From NCBI RefSeq assembly GCF_900069005.2, contig NZ_LN831278.1, positions 257,782 through 321,781 of the forward strand: a stretch of DNA of 64,000 nt, read 5' to 3'. This document shows positions 26,501 to 35,262 of this stretch, piece after piece. This DNA is from Paenibacillus sp. GM2. GTDB taxonomy: Bacteria > Bacillota > Bacilli > Paenibacillales > Paenibacillaceae. Under the pieces are notes generated by a model. It saw only the letters and a list, made by a program, of their open reading frames with translations, was not told the origin of the DNA and searched no databases. Numbering within the stretch: position 1 is the first letter of the stretch; the number at the start of each line of letters is the position of its first letter. The position numbers and the translations under genes were made by a program.

Positions 26501-27955
26501 CTCAAAGATGCCATTGCACCCATAACGAAGGTTCAGATTGAAGGCGAAGCGGAGGCCGGAGAGGAGCATTATAAAGATGTAAATCTACTCTTCTCTGCTG
26601 AAGATAATCTGAAGGGCTGGGGCGTCTTGCGAACTGAAGCCCGTGTAGATGGCGGTAAATGGCAAACAGTCAAGGATGGTAAGCTGCTTATTCAAGGAGA
26701 AGGGGATCACATCGTAGAGTATCGTTCAATCGATAAAGCGGGCAATACGGAACAGGCGCAGCAAATTGCCGTGTCTGTTACACGCCCAAGCGTCGATTTG
26801 AAGGGGCCGCATGAGCTAATCTCAGGCGATCAACTGATCGTGAGTTACGAAGTTAATACCTCGAAAACGGACTTCTACTCCCATCATGTGGTTCTCAGCT
26901 ATGATGAGAGTGTGTTGCAGTTCGTATCGGCTGAATCCTTGCAGCAAGGAATTGTTATCCTGGATACGCGTAAGGAAGAGGGACAAGTTCAGCTTGTGAT
27001 TGCCGGGGAAGGTGTAGCGATCCAAGGCAAGGAAGACATGTTAAAGCTCACCTTCAACACGAAGAAGGTCACATCGCCAACCGAAGGTGCGTTGAAGGTG
27101 ACCAAAGCCGTATTGGGCAATCTGTCCGGGGAGGAGATCGATGCGGCTCCGGCAATCCTAAACTTTTCGTTGAAGGACAAGAAAGACCCGAATCCTGGTA
27201 ATGGCAACGGGAACGGCAACGGTAATGGCAACGAGAACGGTAACGGTAACGAGAACGGTAATGGTAACGGTAACGGTAACGGAAATAGCAATGGCAATGG
27301 TAATGGAAACGGCAACGAGAACGGAAATGGCAATGGCAACGGTAATGGAAACGGCAACGAGAACGGAAATGGCAACGGCAACAGTAACAGCAACGGGAAC
27401 GGGCCAGGAAAGGAAGTGGCTTTGAAGGATACGGCGGGCCATTGGGCTGAGAATATGATTCGCCAAGCCATAGAAAAGGGTTTGGTTCAGGGTTATCCCG
27501 ATGAGACCTTCCGGCCGAATAAGCCGATTAATCGTGCTGAGTTTACGGCATTATTAGTTAGAGGCTTGAATCTCAAGGAAGAAGAGGAGCTTACATTCAA
27601 GGATACGGATCAGCTTCCGGAATGGGCGAAGTCCGATATTGCCAAAGGAATCAAGAGAGGTTTCATTAGTGGATTCCCGGATCACACGTTCCGGGCCACT
27701 CAAGCAATTACGCGTACTGAGCTTGTCGTCATGGCCGCCAAGGCATTGAACAAGCCCGCGCCGCTACAGACGGAGTTAACATTCTCCGATGCGGGAAGCA
27801 TTCCGCCATGGGCACAGGGCTGGATCGCGCTAGCTGTGAACGAAGGCCTGGTCCAAGGCCGCGGCAACAACCGCTTTGCCCCCCAAGATGTGGCTACCCG
27901 CGCTGAGGCGTTGGCTGTCGTAATGCATCTGTTGGAGGCTCAGGGGCAGAAATAA
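23576..27955 (+). CDS. SLH-anchored polysaccharide lyase family 8 with cohesin-like domain
   Basis: A 1459-aa cell-surface lyase, paralogous to its upstream neighbour over the catalytic core. Order: signal peptide ([15 protein letters not shown], cleavage after ASA); PL8 catalytic region (30-800) with N157 ([10 protein letters not shown]), H265 and Y274 ([12 protein letters not shown]); DNRLRE-like module (about 812-978); Ig-like module (984-1072); cohesin-like beta-sandwich (about 1073-1198; [30 protein letters not shown]); Gly-Asn linker (about 1204-1279); three SLH repeats (1282-1459; [23 protein letters not shown]). The SLH repeats would bind pyruvylated wall polymer. GTG start at 23576 after GAGGGAGGG. 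It lacks the N-terminal binding module and Big_2 of the first lyase. A strong terminator follows. Confidence 0.92.
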   Translation: MWKHRIKPIVLVLMISSLIFASFPAAPASAGQADEFGTLRTKWFNYLTGGTGLDLNDTDISNAIQANVQKVTNDAKNGVWDTLVKDPGRAYLWSDYKSTTDSSHITNSYNRLKDMAIAYATPGTNLYQNVELKNDIIAGLDWMSSNRYNPQKATYNNWWDWEIGAPLSLADIMTIMYNDLSAQQIADYASTIDRFIPDPKKRLIGSPGLAETGANLLDKSLAVLLRGVLGKDEPSIQKARNAIGSAFPYVTSGDGFYADGSFIQHNNIAYTGSYGSVLLGDISKLLTILDRSPWPIEVADFENVWKWVTDSFEPLIYDGHIMEMVSGRAVSRYNNNTRGAVWTILRLAQFAPPEQAAYYKSMVKEWVASDTSMTNPYEGMQIRDIVNFKQLLSDSSIKLRGDLITHRQFSVMDRIVHSRPGYTLGISMSSSRIANFEGGMNGEHTRGWYTGEGMTYLYNPDSDQFRNAFWPTVDSYRMPGTTSDGLPRTAIKTTGKTWVGGSSLDNQFGIAGMDLAPPGSNLTGKKSWFMFDDEIVALGAGITTPDARKDGRQVETIVENRMVNLAGTNPLTVNGQAMPTQLGWSDTLKDVKWAHLEGTAKGADIGYYFPEPTDVGALREARTGSWKDVNSTGPIDPITRNYVSLVVEHGVKPTDAGYSYVLLPSFDTAATKAYNDNPDVQVLSNTSQIQAVQEKKLGITGMNFWQPGEMNGVRVYQPASVMVQEQGDELTLSVSDPTQTQSKLKVEVAATLLQEISKDETVKVLQKAPTVLLEVNTQGSKGKSHAIKLKIDPDAETELPEEGALEPDAAAKIRINVSEDAFVNGGKNAALNYGTNGYLLIRNGSGDYDRRVFLKYDLSQIVDDIERVTLNVYGKTNDSNGTQSDIGVFEIRDDSWKEQELTYNNKPAPGARLDLRTIASPDQWWKFDVSPFTKEKLQDNKIVSVTLQQVGKDLSAEVRSRKSENGIYQSYLEVLLKDAIAPITKVQIEGEAEAGEEHYKDVNLLFSAEDNLKGWGVLRTEARVDGGKWQTVKDGKLLIQGEGDHIVEYRSIDKAGNTEQAQQIAVSVTRPSVDLKGPHELISGDQLIVSYEVNTSKTDFYSHHVVLSYDESVLQFVSAESLQQGIVILDTRKEEGQVQLVIAGEGVAIQGKEDMLKLTFNTKKVTSPTEGALKVTKAVLGNLSGEEIDAAPAILNFSLKDKKDPNPGNGNGNGNGNGNENGNGNENGNGNGNGNGNSNGNGNGNGNENGNGNGNGNGNGNENGNGNGNSNSNGNGPGKEVALKDTAGHWAENMIRQAIEKGLVQGYPDETFRPNKPINRAEFTALLVRGLNLKEEEELTFKDTDQLPEWAKSDIAKGIKRGFISGFPDHTFRATQAITRTELVVMAAKALNKPAPLQTELTFSDAGSIPPWAQGWIALAVNEGLVQGRGNNRFAPQDVATRAEALAVVMHLLEAQGQK
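27187..27410 (+). repeat. Gly-Asn hexanucleotide repeat tract inside the PL8/SLH gene
   Basis: About 220 bp of imperfect 6-bp units of the form GGNAAY, giving (Gly-Asn)n with scattered Asn-Glu and Asn-Ser variants (codons GAG, AGT/AGC). It is in frame as a flexible linker between cohesin and SLH. Unit changes are multiples of 6, so slippage would alter linker length without breaking the frame. Confidence 0.85.
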
Positions 27956-27977
27956 CCGCATAATTCAGGTAATAGGA

Positions 27978-28024
27978 AAGGTCGAGTTCAGGGGTGAAGG
28001 GATGCCCCAAGCTCGACCTTTTTA
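27978..28024. terminator. Terminator between the PL8/SLH gene and gdh
   Basis: AAGGTCGAG pairs with CTCGACCTT, followed by TTTTTAA; A-rich on the other side, so it can serve both convergent genes. Confidence 0.8.
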
Positions 28025-28047
28025 ATTAAATATAAGCTTGATAAAGT

Positions 28048-29427
28048 CTAGAACAGCTTCCCTTGGGCATAGAGAATCGTCGATATTCGCATAATGGCAT
28101 GATCAAAGCAAGTCTGCCGCAGCGATTTGTTCGAATTGAAATAGAGGGGATAAACCTTGTCCATCGTCATGCCCATTTTACAGTGAAGCTGCTCAAATAC
28201 TTCCGATTCGCTATAATATTGAGTCTCGCGCCCTTGCAGCCATTCGAAATAGGATACGATTACCCCGCCAGCATTAGCCAGGATATCCGGAATAACCAAG
28301 GTTCCTTTAGCCGCCAATGTATCATCGGCTTCGCCGGCGATAGGGGCATTTGCCCCTTCGACAATAATCGGTGCCTGTACCTGTTCAACATTGTCTGTTC
28401 GAATCTGATCCTCCAAGGCGGCTAAAATAAGTACATCCACATTCAGATATAGAACGGCTTCCCGCTCCAGAATTTCAGCCTGGATGTCGGCTTCGCCAAT
28501 TTGCTCCTTGGTAAAAGGAAGATCTCCACGATTGGCTGCTGCGTATTTGGCGAGCGCTGGAATGTTCAGCCCATCCGGATTATACAGGGTTACATTGCGA
28601 TCGCTGACCGCAACGATGGTACTGGTTATGTACTGACAATGATAAGCTTCGGTGGCCGTAACTGAACCTACATTGCCGAAGCCTTGTACAGCCAGAGTGA
28701 TCGGCCGATTCCGGCAGCTCAGGGCAACTGCAGCCTGTTGAGTCCGGGACTGCGCCAGCTGTTGATGATTCTCCTGCAAGTAGTCATGAAGCAAATACCG
28801 AAGAGTGTAGTAGACTCCTTTGCCGGTTGCTTCTTTCCGACCCAGGGAGCCTCCATTAAGCACGCTCTTGCCTGTAAAGCTGCCCAAATATGGCTTCCCG
28901 TAATGAATGCTTTTATATTCGCTCATCATCCAATCCATCTCCCGCGCGCTGGTTCCAACGTCAGGGGCGGGGATATCCTTGTCCGGGCCGAGGATTTCAT
29001 TAAAATATTGTACGTATTTCGTACAGATTTGATAGAGTTCCTTAGTGGAATAATCCCTTGGATTGATAGCAACACCGCCTTTGCCGCCGCCAAAGGGAAC
29101 TTCATGCAGAGCGTTCTTCAACGTCATGAGGGCTGCGAGATTAATTACCTCGGCTTCATTTACGGATTCATGGAAGCGGATGCCGCCTTTATAAGGCCCC
29201 AGCGTGTCATTATGCTGCATACGAAAAGCCGGAATGCGTTCAATGACGCCGTTCTCCCGGGCTATTCTGAGGTAGGATTTATGAATATGGTTAGGGGTTG
29301 ATAGAATAGTGATGAGCGAGTGAATCGCTTTATCTCTTGCATCATCTTTGAGCTCAGGCAGGAAATTGGGCTCATTCAGCAGGTTATGTAAGGATTTCTC
29401 AATGATGTCGGTTGTCTGTTTAGCCAT
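28048..29427 (-). CDS. Glutamate dehydrogenase (Glu/Leu/Phe/Val dehydrogenase family)
   Basis: A 459-aa NAD(P)-dependent dehydrogenase interconverting glutamate and 2-oxoglutarate plus ammonia. Substrate and catalytic motifs are GPYKGGIRFH and PFGGGKGGVAINP (catalytic Lys), IPAPDVGTSAREMDWMM, and the Rossmann turn QGFGNVGSV. It is about 30 residues longer than usual because of a Gln-rich insertion (residues about 235-260, HQQLAQSRTQQAAVALSC) before the nucleotide fold. ATG 29427 has GAGGTG 9 nt upstream; an in-frame GTG at 29439 overlaps that site. It lies next to the ureide operon and would fit a nitrogen-recycling role (inference). Cofactor preference is unclear. Confidence 0.9.
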   Translation of the reverse strand: MAKQTTDIIEKSLHNLLNEPNFLPELKDDARDKAIHSLITILSTPNHIHKSYLRIARENGVIERIPAFRMQHNDTLGPYKGGIRFHESVNEAEVINLAALMTLKNALHEVPFGGGKGGVAINPRDYSTKELYQICTKYVQYFNEILGPDKDIPAPDVGTSAREMDWMMSEYKSIHYGKPYLGSFTGKSVLNGGSLGRKEATGKGVYYTLRYLLHDYLQENHQQLAQSRTQQAAVALSCRNRPITLAVQGFGNVGSVTATEAYHCQYITSTIVAVSDRNVTLYNPDGLNIPALAKYAAANRGDLPFTKEQIGEADIQAEILEREAVLYLNVDVLILAALEDQIRTDNVEQVQAPIIVEGANAPIAGEADDTLAAKGTLVIPDILANAGGVIVSYFEWLQGRETQYYSESEVFEQLHCKMGMTMDKVYPLYFNSNKSLRQTCFDHAIMRISTILYAQGKLF

Positions 29428-29581
29428 AGCTTCGATCACCTCGAGGTTTATTTTGAAACGTTCTAAATAGGGGCTAACAGCGGTTTGAAAACAATGACAC
29501 CTCCACTTTCTGCTTTTTAGAAAGTACTGTATATGGCTGGTATACCTCTAATCGACAGAATCGTCAATGCAAGGTACCAAT

Positions 29582-29587
29582 ATTATA
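29582..29587 (-). promoter_or_regulatory. Candidate -10 box for gdh
   Basis: TATAAT read on the minus strand, about 155 bp before the gdh start, giving a moderately long leader. The -35 region is poor, suggesting activator dependence. No sigma-54 -24/-12 pair with correct spacing was found. Confidence 0.35.
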
Positions 29588-29699
29588 CAATAAATTTTGA
29601 AGTTTTTCCTGCACATCGAAAAAATACGGCAAGTTGCCAATAGGGCATTAACACCCTGAAATCGTATAGTTAGCGTGAATACTAAGTAGTAGACTTTCT

Positions 29700-30208
29700 T
29701 CTAGTTTGCGGCAAGATCCCGGTCATAGCATGGGAATCGAGAGTTTTATAGTCGCTGGGCATCGGCTTCTGCTGCTGAGTGGATGAGGTTGGATGAAGAT
29801 ATAGTGAGCATGGCAACAGCTCGAATAGAGAAGGAAGGAAATTAACCAATGGATAATAGTGCTAAGATCGCAAGAGGGACTCTGGAGTTGGCGTGAATCG
29901 GCGTATAGACGGATTGAAAGGGAATAAAGAGCAGGTAGCAATTGCCTGTTCGTGAAGCATTCCATCAAGTTATCGTGGCGGCTAGAAACAAGGCTTCGTC
30001 TACCGGACTGGCCAGCAAATCAACGACGGGTGAGTGGCAAGCGCCAGATCACAATAGAAGGACTAAGGGAGAGCGGTCTATTCGGAATAGCAACCCGGCT
30101 CAAGCGAACCGGGCAGCTGTGCGGATTCCTCTGTTATCGGGAGAGAAGACCGACAATGAATACGTTCATATAAGCTTGAAATACGCTGCGAGAAGCAAAT
30201 ATTGACTA
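29700..30208 (+). pseudogene. Possible decayed coding sequence in an 836-bp gene-free gap
   Basis: Between gdh and arcC no intact gene is present. One plus-strand frame reads protein-like segments broken by several stops: WASASAAEWMRLDEDIVSMA and ARIEKEGN before 29841, MDNSAKIARGTLELA at 29849 (with GGAAGGAAA upstream), then an open 87-codon stretch from 29942 (EAFHQVIVAARNKASS) to 30205. I do not recognise it. Stable stems also occur at 30078-30090 (CTATTCGGAATAG) and 30093-30112 (CCCGG/CCGGG), so a structured RNA is an alternative. Confidence 0.25.
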
Positions 30209-30264
30209 TGTTCAATTCATAATACCCTGGTTAACAACACGTGACGTAGGGAAATTATGGGGCA

Positions 30265-31224
30265 TTAATTGCAATGAATTAGATTTTCTTGTGTGATCCG
30301 TGTACCTGCTTTACCTTCCAGCGCAAGATCGGCCTGATCCAGTGAACAGATGATCGCAGTTCCGCCATTCTCGGCGAATCGAATCGCGGATTCCATTTTA
30401 GGACCCATGCTTCCGGCGCTAAATTGACCTTCCGCAGCATATCGCTGGGCTTCGGATAAGGAGATGGTTCCAAGCGACTTTTGCTGCGGTTTTCCATAGT
30501 TCACATATACGTTCTGAACATCCGTCAGAATCATAAATACATCAGCATTGACGTCGCAGGCTAGCTGATATCCGCTGCGATCCTTATCGATGACCGCTTC
30601 CACGCCAGACAAGGTTCCATCCGTTTGACGGCATACGGGGATTCCTCCGCCCCCCGCAGCAATAACAATGGCCCGACTGTCGGCCAGTGATTGGATAACA
30701 TCTGCCCCGAGAATGGATTTCGGCATCGGAGAGGGGACCACACGGCGCCAGCCACGGCCCGCATCCTCTTTCACGATCCAACCCTTCTCGGCAGCCAACC
30801 GCTGGGCTTCATCCTCCTGGTAGAAGACGCCAACAGGTTTGACTGGATCCAGAAAAGCAGGATCGTCTTGGGAGACTTCTGTCAGGGTGAGCATGCTGAC
30901 CACTGCATTGTCCAGCCCGCGTTTTTGCAGCGCATTCTTCAGACTTTGATCCATCATGTATCCGATGAAGCCCTGGGATTCCGCGCTGCACACATCAAGC
31001 GGGAAGGGCGGAACGACTGCCTTGGCTTCCTCTTGCTGGCGCAATATATTGCCCACCTGCGGGCCGTTGCCATGGGTGACAATCACTTCATAGCCCTGCT
31101 GAACAATTCTGGCGATAATCTCACAGCATTGACGTACATTCTCTAATTGATTCTCATAGGTAGCTTGCTGCTTGGGTTGAAGAATAGCGTTGCCGCCAAG
31201 CGCAATCACGACTTTCTGTGCCAA
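30265..31224 (-). CDS. arcC: Carbamate kinase (ureide operon, AllK-like)
   Basis: A 319-aa amino-acid-kinase-fold enzyme that transfers phosphate from carbamoyl phosphate to ADP, giving ATP, ammonia and CO2. Motifs are VVIALGGNAI at the N-terminus, THGNGPQVGN, IAAGGGGIPV, EAVIDKDRSGYQLACDVNAD and FSAGSMGPKMESAIRFAE. The start is TTG 31224 with AGGAGG 8 nt upstream, 19 nt inside the end of the preceding gene. Its position last in an allantoate/oxamate operon, not with arginine deiminase genes, points to the AllK (YbcF) role: harvesting ATP from oxalurate-derived carbamoyl phosphate. Confidence 0.95.
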   Translation of the reverse strand: MAQKVVIALGGNAILQPKQQATYENQLENVRQCCEIIARIVQQGYEVIVTHGNGPQVGNILRQQEEAKAVVPPFPLDVCSAESQGFIGYMMDQSLKNALQKRGLDNAVVSMLTLTEVSQDDPAFLDPVKPVGVFYQEDEAQRLAAEKGWIVKEDAGRGWRRVVPSPMPKSILGADVIQSLADSRAIVIAAGGGGIPVCRQTDGTLSGVEAVIDKDRSGYQLACDVNADVFMILTDVQNVYVNYGKPQQKSLGTISLSEAQRYAAEGQFSAGSMGPKMESAIRFAENGGTAIICSLDQADLALEGKAGTRITQENLIHCN

Positions 31225-32114
31225 GTGGAATTCCTCCTTAGGATCAACATACCCATCAGTATGCCAAATGATGTATCCAGACCTGAGCTATGACCAACGC
31301 ACAGAAGCTCTCGGGTCCGCTTTATTAATTCCTCGCTATCGTCCAAGGCAAGGGTGTTCAATACATTGGATATTACGGAACTGAACTGTCCTTGCAGCGC
31401 ATATTTCAAGTATTCCCGGCTAATATCTGTAGTGAGAGCTTCCTTCTCCACCAATGTAGTTAAATGGAGCCGGAAGTGTTCTGTAAATCCTCCAGTAATC
31501 GTGTCTACAGCGAGCATCCCGGCCAGCATGTCATCTCCGGCTGGGGTCAGCCCGTTGCCGCGACCGATCCAGTATCTGAGGAGCTTATCGATTTGAGGCA
31601 AGCGTTCGCTCCGGGCTGCATCCATGAGTTGCAGAACCCTCTGTTCATGTTCTGACCAGGAAGGTTCTGCGGCATTGCTCAAGCGATCAAGGAAATCGCT
31701 CACCCAAATGCCTGTGCCGGTATGCTGGTTATGCGCGCATAATTCGGATGCAAATGCATTTAGACCAGACCGCAGGGACAGCGCTGCAATGGGTCCCATC
31801 TTCGTGTCAAAAGCCTGATGAGGATCGAGCTGAATGGCAAATGCGGAAAAGAGGAGAATAGATGCCTCTCTATCATAGAGAAATGGCTCTCCCATACGAA
31901 GTAAGGAGATGAGCCGAGGCACCAGCTCGTCCTCCAGATGGATGCCAAAGGGGAGTTCTCCGTTTTTCCTGCTGCCGATGAAGATCAGCCTGTCCCCGCA
32001 GCGAATATTCCAGCCATTTTTAAAAATGCTGTGCACATAACCCGGTTCGTCCGTTTGAAGGAGAGGGGGGACAGTCAGACTGTACGCCCCGCTCGCTTGT
32101 ATGAGAGGTTCCAT
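31206..32114 (-). CDS. allH: DUF2877 protein, oxamate carbamoyltransferase subunit AllH (YlbF-like)
   Basis: A 302-aa cytosolic protein of the DUF2877 family, whose E. coli member YlbF/AllH is one of three subunits of the oxamate carbamoyltransferase. Recognisable parts are FGIHLEDELVPR, the conserved GNGLTPAGDDMLAGML (a glycine-rich near-C-terminal signature) and LCVGHSSGLDTSFGILMGM. ATG 32114 has GGGAGGAG upstream; the frame extends to 32186 without a ribosome site and into the preceding gene, so the shorter form is chosen. It overlaps arcC by 19 nt, implying coupled translation. Confidence 0.85.
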   Translation of the reverse strand: MEPLIQASGAYSLTVPPLLQTDEPGYVHSIFKNGWNIRCGDRLIFIGSRKNGELPFGIHLEDELVPRLISLLRMGEPFLYDREASILLFSAFAIQLDPHQAFDTKMGPIAALSLRSGLNAFASELCAHNQHTGTGIWVSDFLDRLSNAAEPSWSEHEQRVLQLMDAARSERLPQIDKLLRYWIGRGNGLTPAGDDMLAGMLAVDTITGGFTEHFRLHLTTLVEKEALTTDISREYLKYALQGQFSSVISNVLNTLALDDSEELIKRTRELLCVGHSSGLDTSFGILMGMLILRRNSTWHRKS

Positions 32115-32151
32115 TTTGCTCTCCTCCCGCTTGTTACTTCCTTGTAGATGG

Positions 32152-33417
32152 CTAGATGAGCCCCAGCCTCTGGGCATAAGCCTCAAGTGCTTTTTCGAAG
32201 CAGGCCAAAGGTGCCCGAACGGTCCCTGCCCCGATCTGACCTACTCCGGGCTCTTTGTGGGCGATCCCGGTATTAATTACCGGAGTGATTCCGGTCTCTA
32301 CCACTTTTCTGGCATCAATCCCGAGGCAGGTTCCCTGGAAGTTCCAGGTTGGAATCGCAAAGTTCGGATTATGATCGATACAGATTTCCGTCATTTCATT
32401 GCTGGTCGCCAAAGCATCATCAAATCCTCCGGCACCTACAAATCTGGTAACGCCCGGTGCGGCTACCATGGCCATGCCCCCAACGCCAAATGCTTCAGTA
32501 ATGGCGCTGTCGCCGATATCCGGGTTAGCCATCTCCTGGGAATAGCCGGTGAAGAATAAGCCCTGCGGTGTATTTACAGGCGCGGTGAACCATTCGTCAC
32601 CCATTCCGCTGATCCGGATGCCGAAGTTTTGGCCATTTCGGGACATTGCGGTGACTACGGTGCCATACTCAATCGTTCTGGCGCCATCAAGTACGGCTTT
32701 GGATGTCGCCATGGCGATATTTAGGAAGAACTGATCCGTATCAGCCAGGAATTCCACGACAGCCGATTTATCTTGTTCGGACAAGTTCGTCCGTAGAATA
32801 TAAGGAGTGATCTCCTTCAAAAATACGAGCGAAGCGGCAATATTTCGTTGATGGAATTCGTCGCCCATTGTGATGGCTTTAGCGATCATTACATTAATGT
32901 TCAGACCATTGTCGATAAGGGACAACGCCTTGGAGAGGACAGGGGCGAGCACATCCCGCATCCATCTCAGACGTTGGATGACCTCATCAGAATAAGCGCC
33001 GAAGCGCAATACTTTACCGATTCCCTCATTCATCGTACAGTAGGCACGATTGCCGTCGGTGCGGTTCTCGACAACCAGCACTGGCATATTCGCGGAGGTG
33101 ATTCCTCCCATAGGGCCCACGGCTTTCACATGATGACACGGAATGAAGTCGATCTCCCCCTGCCTCAGAAGAGCCATCGCCTTCTCTTCATTTTCTGCCC
33201 AGCCCTCGAATAGGCAGGCTCCGACACAGGCTCCCTGCATTGGGCCAGTCATATCCTCGAATTGAATCGGTGGCCCTGCATGTAGAAGTACTTGCCCGTT
33301 CAGCTGCTCCACTACGGATTTGGCGGGAACTACGTCTACCAGGAAGGGCGCGCCGGCTATAATTTTTTGAATAACCGCCTGATTTGCTTCATCGATTGTC
33401 CTATAGGGTCCGTACAT
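32152..33417 (-). CDS. allG: DUF1116 protein, oxamate carbamoyltransferase subunit AllG (YlbE-like)
   Basis: A 421-aa protein of the DUF1116 (YlbE/AllG) family. Typical segments are GPIQFEDM-like GPPIQFEDMTGPMQGACVGA, the HHVKAVGPMGGITSANMPVL core, MGDEFHQRNIAASLVF, GFDDALATSNEMTEICI and FAIPTWNFQGTCLGIDARKV. It has one AGGAGG site 7 nt before ATG 33417. Located between the fdrA- and ylbF-like genes, the same trio as in the E. coli allantoin region, where AllF-AllG-AllH together split oxalurate to oxamate and carbamoyl phosphate. Subunit function on its own is not known to me. Confidence 0.9.
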   Translation of the reverse strand: MYGPYRTIDEANQAVIQKIIAGAPFLVDVVPAKSVVEQLNGQVLLHAGPPIQFEDMTGPMQGACVGACLFEGWAENEEKAMALLRQGEIDFIPCHHVKAVGPMGGITSANMPVLVVENRTDGNRAYCTMNEGIGKVLRFGAYSDEVIQRLRWMRDVLAPVLSKALSLIDNGLNINVMIAKAITMGDEFHQRNIAASLVFLKEITPYILRTNLSEQDKSAVVEFLADTDQFFLNIAMATSKAVLDGARTIEYGTVVTAMSRNGQNFGIRISGMGDEWFTAPVNTPQGLFFTGYSQEMANPDIGDSAITEAFGVGGMAMVAAPGVTRFVGAGGFDDALATSNEMTEICIDHNPNFAIPTWNFQGTCLGIDARKVVETGITPVINTGIAHKEPGVGQIGAGTVRAPLACFEKALEAYAQRLGLI

Positions 33418-33461
33418 GCTGCATCCTCCTAATGTTGTATTTTGAAATGGGAAATTGTCCT

Positions 33462-35204
33462 TTATTTGAGAAGGCTCAATATTTTGCGCATTCTTTCATT
33501 CCCGCCGGCAATCGGACGCCAATCGTACTGCACAGTCTGTCCGCCGTAGCTATTTATTGTATTGGCGAATTTCTTAAGTCCGATATTGACCACTCTTGGC
33601 TTGCTGCTGAGCAATTCAGCGATGGCTTCTGAAACCTGGAACGGGGCTGGCTTGGTTCCGGCTGCAGGTAAGGATGCTTTGTGATTGTCCTGCAGCCGGA
33701 TTCCCATCATTGCCAGTGCGGTTCGGACTGCTCGATTGTTGCTGTCCTTGACGATAACCCCAGCTTGCTCCAGCTTGGATTTTTGCTCCTGATAATTTTG
33801 CGGGTCCTGCGCCGTGCCGCATACAGCGGCTACGAAATACAGGTTTTTGCCCCTCGCCATAGCTTCGCTTCGAGTGCTCTCCATGACTGGCAGCAAAGCT
33901 CCAGCCATATCCTCATGGGAGCCATAACCCAGTACGATATCAAGAAGGATGATGGCCGTGGAATCATCTCTGGCGGCTTGCTTAATATATTGGATTCTTG
34001 TCTCCGGATCGATCATCGGGTGAGGTTTGCCTTGGGTATACTTGTCATCGCCCAAGTCGATCACTTCATGACCGTTTGCTCTCAGCAAATAACCGTCGTC
34101 GTGAATAAGCGGCCCGAGATTCAGACCTTTGGACAGCAGAACAGCAGCTTCATAGGCAAGGGTACCGCCGGAGTAAAGACCTTTAATAGAGGTTTGCTCC
34201 GGTTTGAAGGCCACCTTTGGAATTTTTCCATTCGACATGTTGTAATTCGTCAGGATGACTCTGTCTTTGGATAGATCTACGGCAATCATAGCTGTCTCCT
34301 CTAAGGTAGAGGCATAATATACATTGCCTTCATGAGCCGTAGGCTCTTCACCGACGAAGATAGCCACCGCTGGCTTTGACAGACGCTGCAGCAGCTGGAC
34401 GACCTGATTCCGCACTTCCCTTGCCGGCGGTTTGGATATGACTACGATAACCTCGGTCTCCTTATGCTTCTCCAGCCCTTGAATCGCGCTTAGCATTGTG
34501 ATCGCGCCGATCGTATCCGACAGGTCGCGTCCTCCGGTTCCGATCGCATGGCTGATGCCTCCGCCCAAGCGGTCAATCAGGCTGGTGACTTCTTGGATCC
34601 CCGTGCCGGAAGCACCTACAACACCGATATTGCCTTCCTGGATGATATTGGCGAAGGCAATTGGAATATTGGAGATAATTCCCGTCCCACAGTCAGGACC
34701 CATCACCAGAAGCCCTTTGTCCCGGGCTTTCTGCTTCAGGCGCAGTTCGTCCTGAAGATCCATATTGTCGCTAAATATGAAGGCATGAAGGCCTTGGTCC
34801 AAGGCTTTGTCCGCTTCCTCGGCCGCATATTGGCCTGGCACGGAGATTAAGGCAAGGTTGGCATTCGGCAACGCCTGCATAGCTTTATCCCAGGTGCGTA
34901 CCGATTCAAAGGCCTGTTTGCTGCTGCTCACCGCCTGATTTTTCAGCTCTTCCTCAATGGTAGCGAGTACTTCGGCTACTTTCCCCTCATGATCGGTACG
35001 GATTACGATACACATATCATTGGGGCCAGCGGCTTCCAGTTCGTCCTTATACATGCCGGTATTCTGGAAGATTTCCTTGTTCGCCGGTGTGCCCATCATA
35101 ATAGAAGCTTGATCCACCCCTGCCATTGCGGAAATCTTGTTCGTTAGAAGCATCAGGTTAACGGAATCTTGATAGGAATTCTCTTGAATGATGGAATATA
35201 ACAT
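33462..35204 (-). CDS. fdrA: FdrA-like oxamate carbamoyltransferase subunit (AllF)
   Basis: A 580-aa protein resembling two succinyl-CoA-synthetase-alpha-like modules. The first has VMGPDCGTGIISNIPIAF and the nucleotide-phosphate-like loop GVVGASGTGIQEVTSLIDRLGGGISHAIGTGGRDLSD. The C-terminal module begins near residue 325 (KGLYSGGTLAYEAAVLLSKG) and carries DDKYTQGKPHPMIDPETR and ILLDIVLGYGSHEDM. ATG 35204 follows GAGAGGTG by 9 nt; an in-frame GTG at 35216 overlaps that site. In E. coli FdrA was recently recognised as AllF of the oxamate carbamoyltransferase. Long known by other names, its annotation as an acyl-CoA synthetase is misleading in this setting. Confidence 0.92.
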   Translation of the reverse strand: MLYSIIQENSYQDSVNLMLLTNKISAMAGVDQASIMMGTPANKEIFQNTGMYKDELEAAGPNDMCIVIRTDHEGKVAEVLATIEEELKNQAVSSSKQAFESVRTWDKAMQALPNANLALISVPGQYAAEEADKALDQGLHAFIFSDNMDLQDELRLKQKARDKGLLVMGPDCGTGIISNIPIAFANIIQEGNIGVVGASGTGIQEVTSLIDRLGGGISHAIGTGGRDLSDTIGAITMLSAIQGLEKHKETEVIVVISKPPAREVRNQVVQLLQRLSKPAVAIFVGEEPTAHEGNVYYASTLEETAMIAVDLSKDRVILTNYNMSNGKIPKVAFKPEQTSIKGLYSGGTLAYEAAVLLSKGLNLGPLIHDDGYLLRANGHEVIDLGDDKYTQGKPHPMIDPETRIQYIKQAARDDSTAIILLDIVLGYGSHEDMAGALLPVMESTRSEAMARGKNLYFVAAVCGTAQDPQNYQEQKSKLEQAGVIVKDSNNRAVRTALAMMGIRLQDNHKASLPAAGTKPAPFQVSEAIAELLSSKPRVVNIGLKKFANTINSYGGQTVQYDWRPIAGGNERMRKILSLLK

Positions 35205-35262
35205 GAAGCTGTGCACCTCTCTCGTTCAGATAGAGTTTTCGTATTACAGACTGCCGGTCAGA

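Noticed and set aside
27187-27410. Tandem units resembling a CRISPR or tandem-repeat array
   Set aside because: Units are 6 bp, contiguous and coding in frame; no spacers or leader.
26989-27471. Long Pro/Leu/Phe-rich frame on the minus strand
   Set aside because: Antisense of the Gly-Asn repeat tract in the SLH-anchored lyase; no ribosome site or homology.
29440-29700. Sigma-54 promoter for gdh, as for Bacillus rocG
   Set aside because: Candidate GG...GC pairs have the wrong spacing; a TATAAT box is present instead.
33462-35204. Acyl-CoA synthetase function for the FdrA-like protein
   Set aside because: Operon partners DUF1116, DUF2877, carbamate kinase and AllC/D/E point to oxamate carbamoyltransferase instead.
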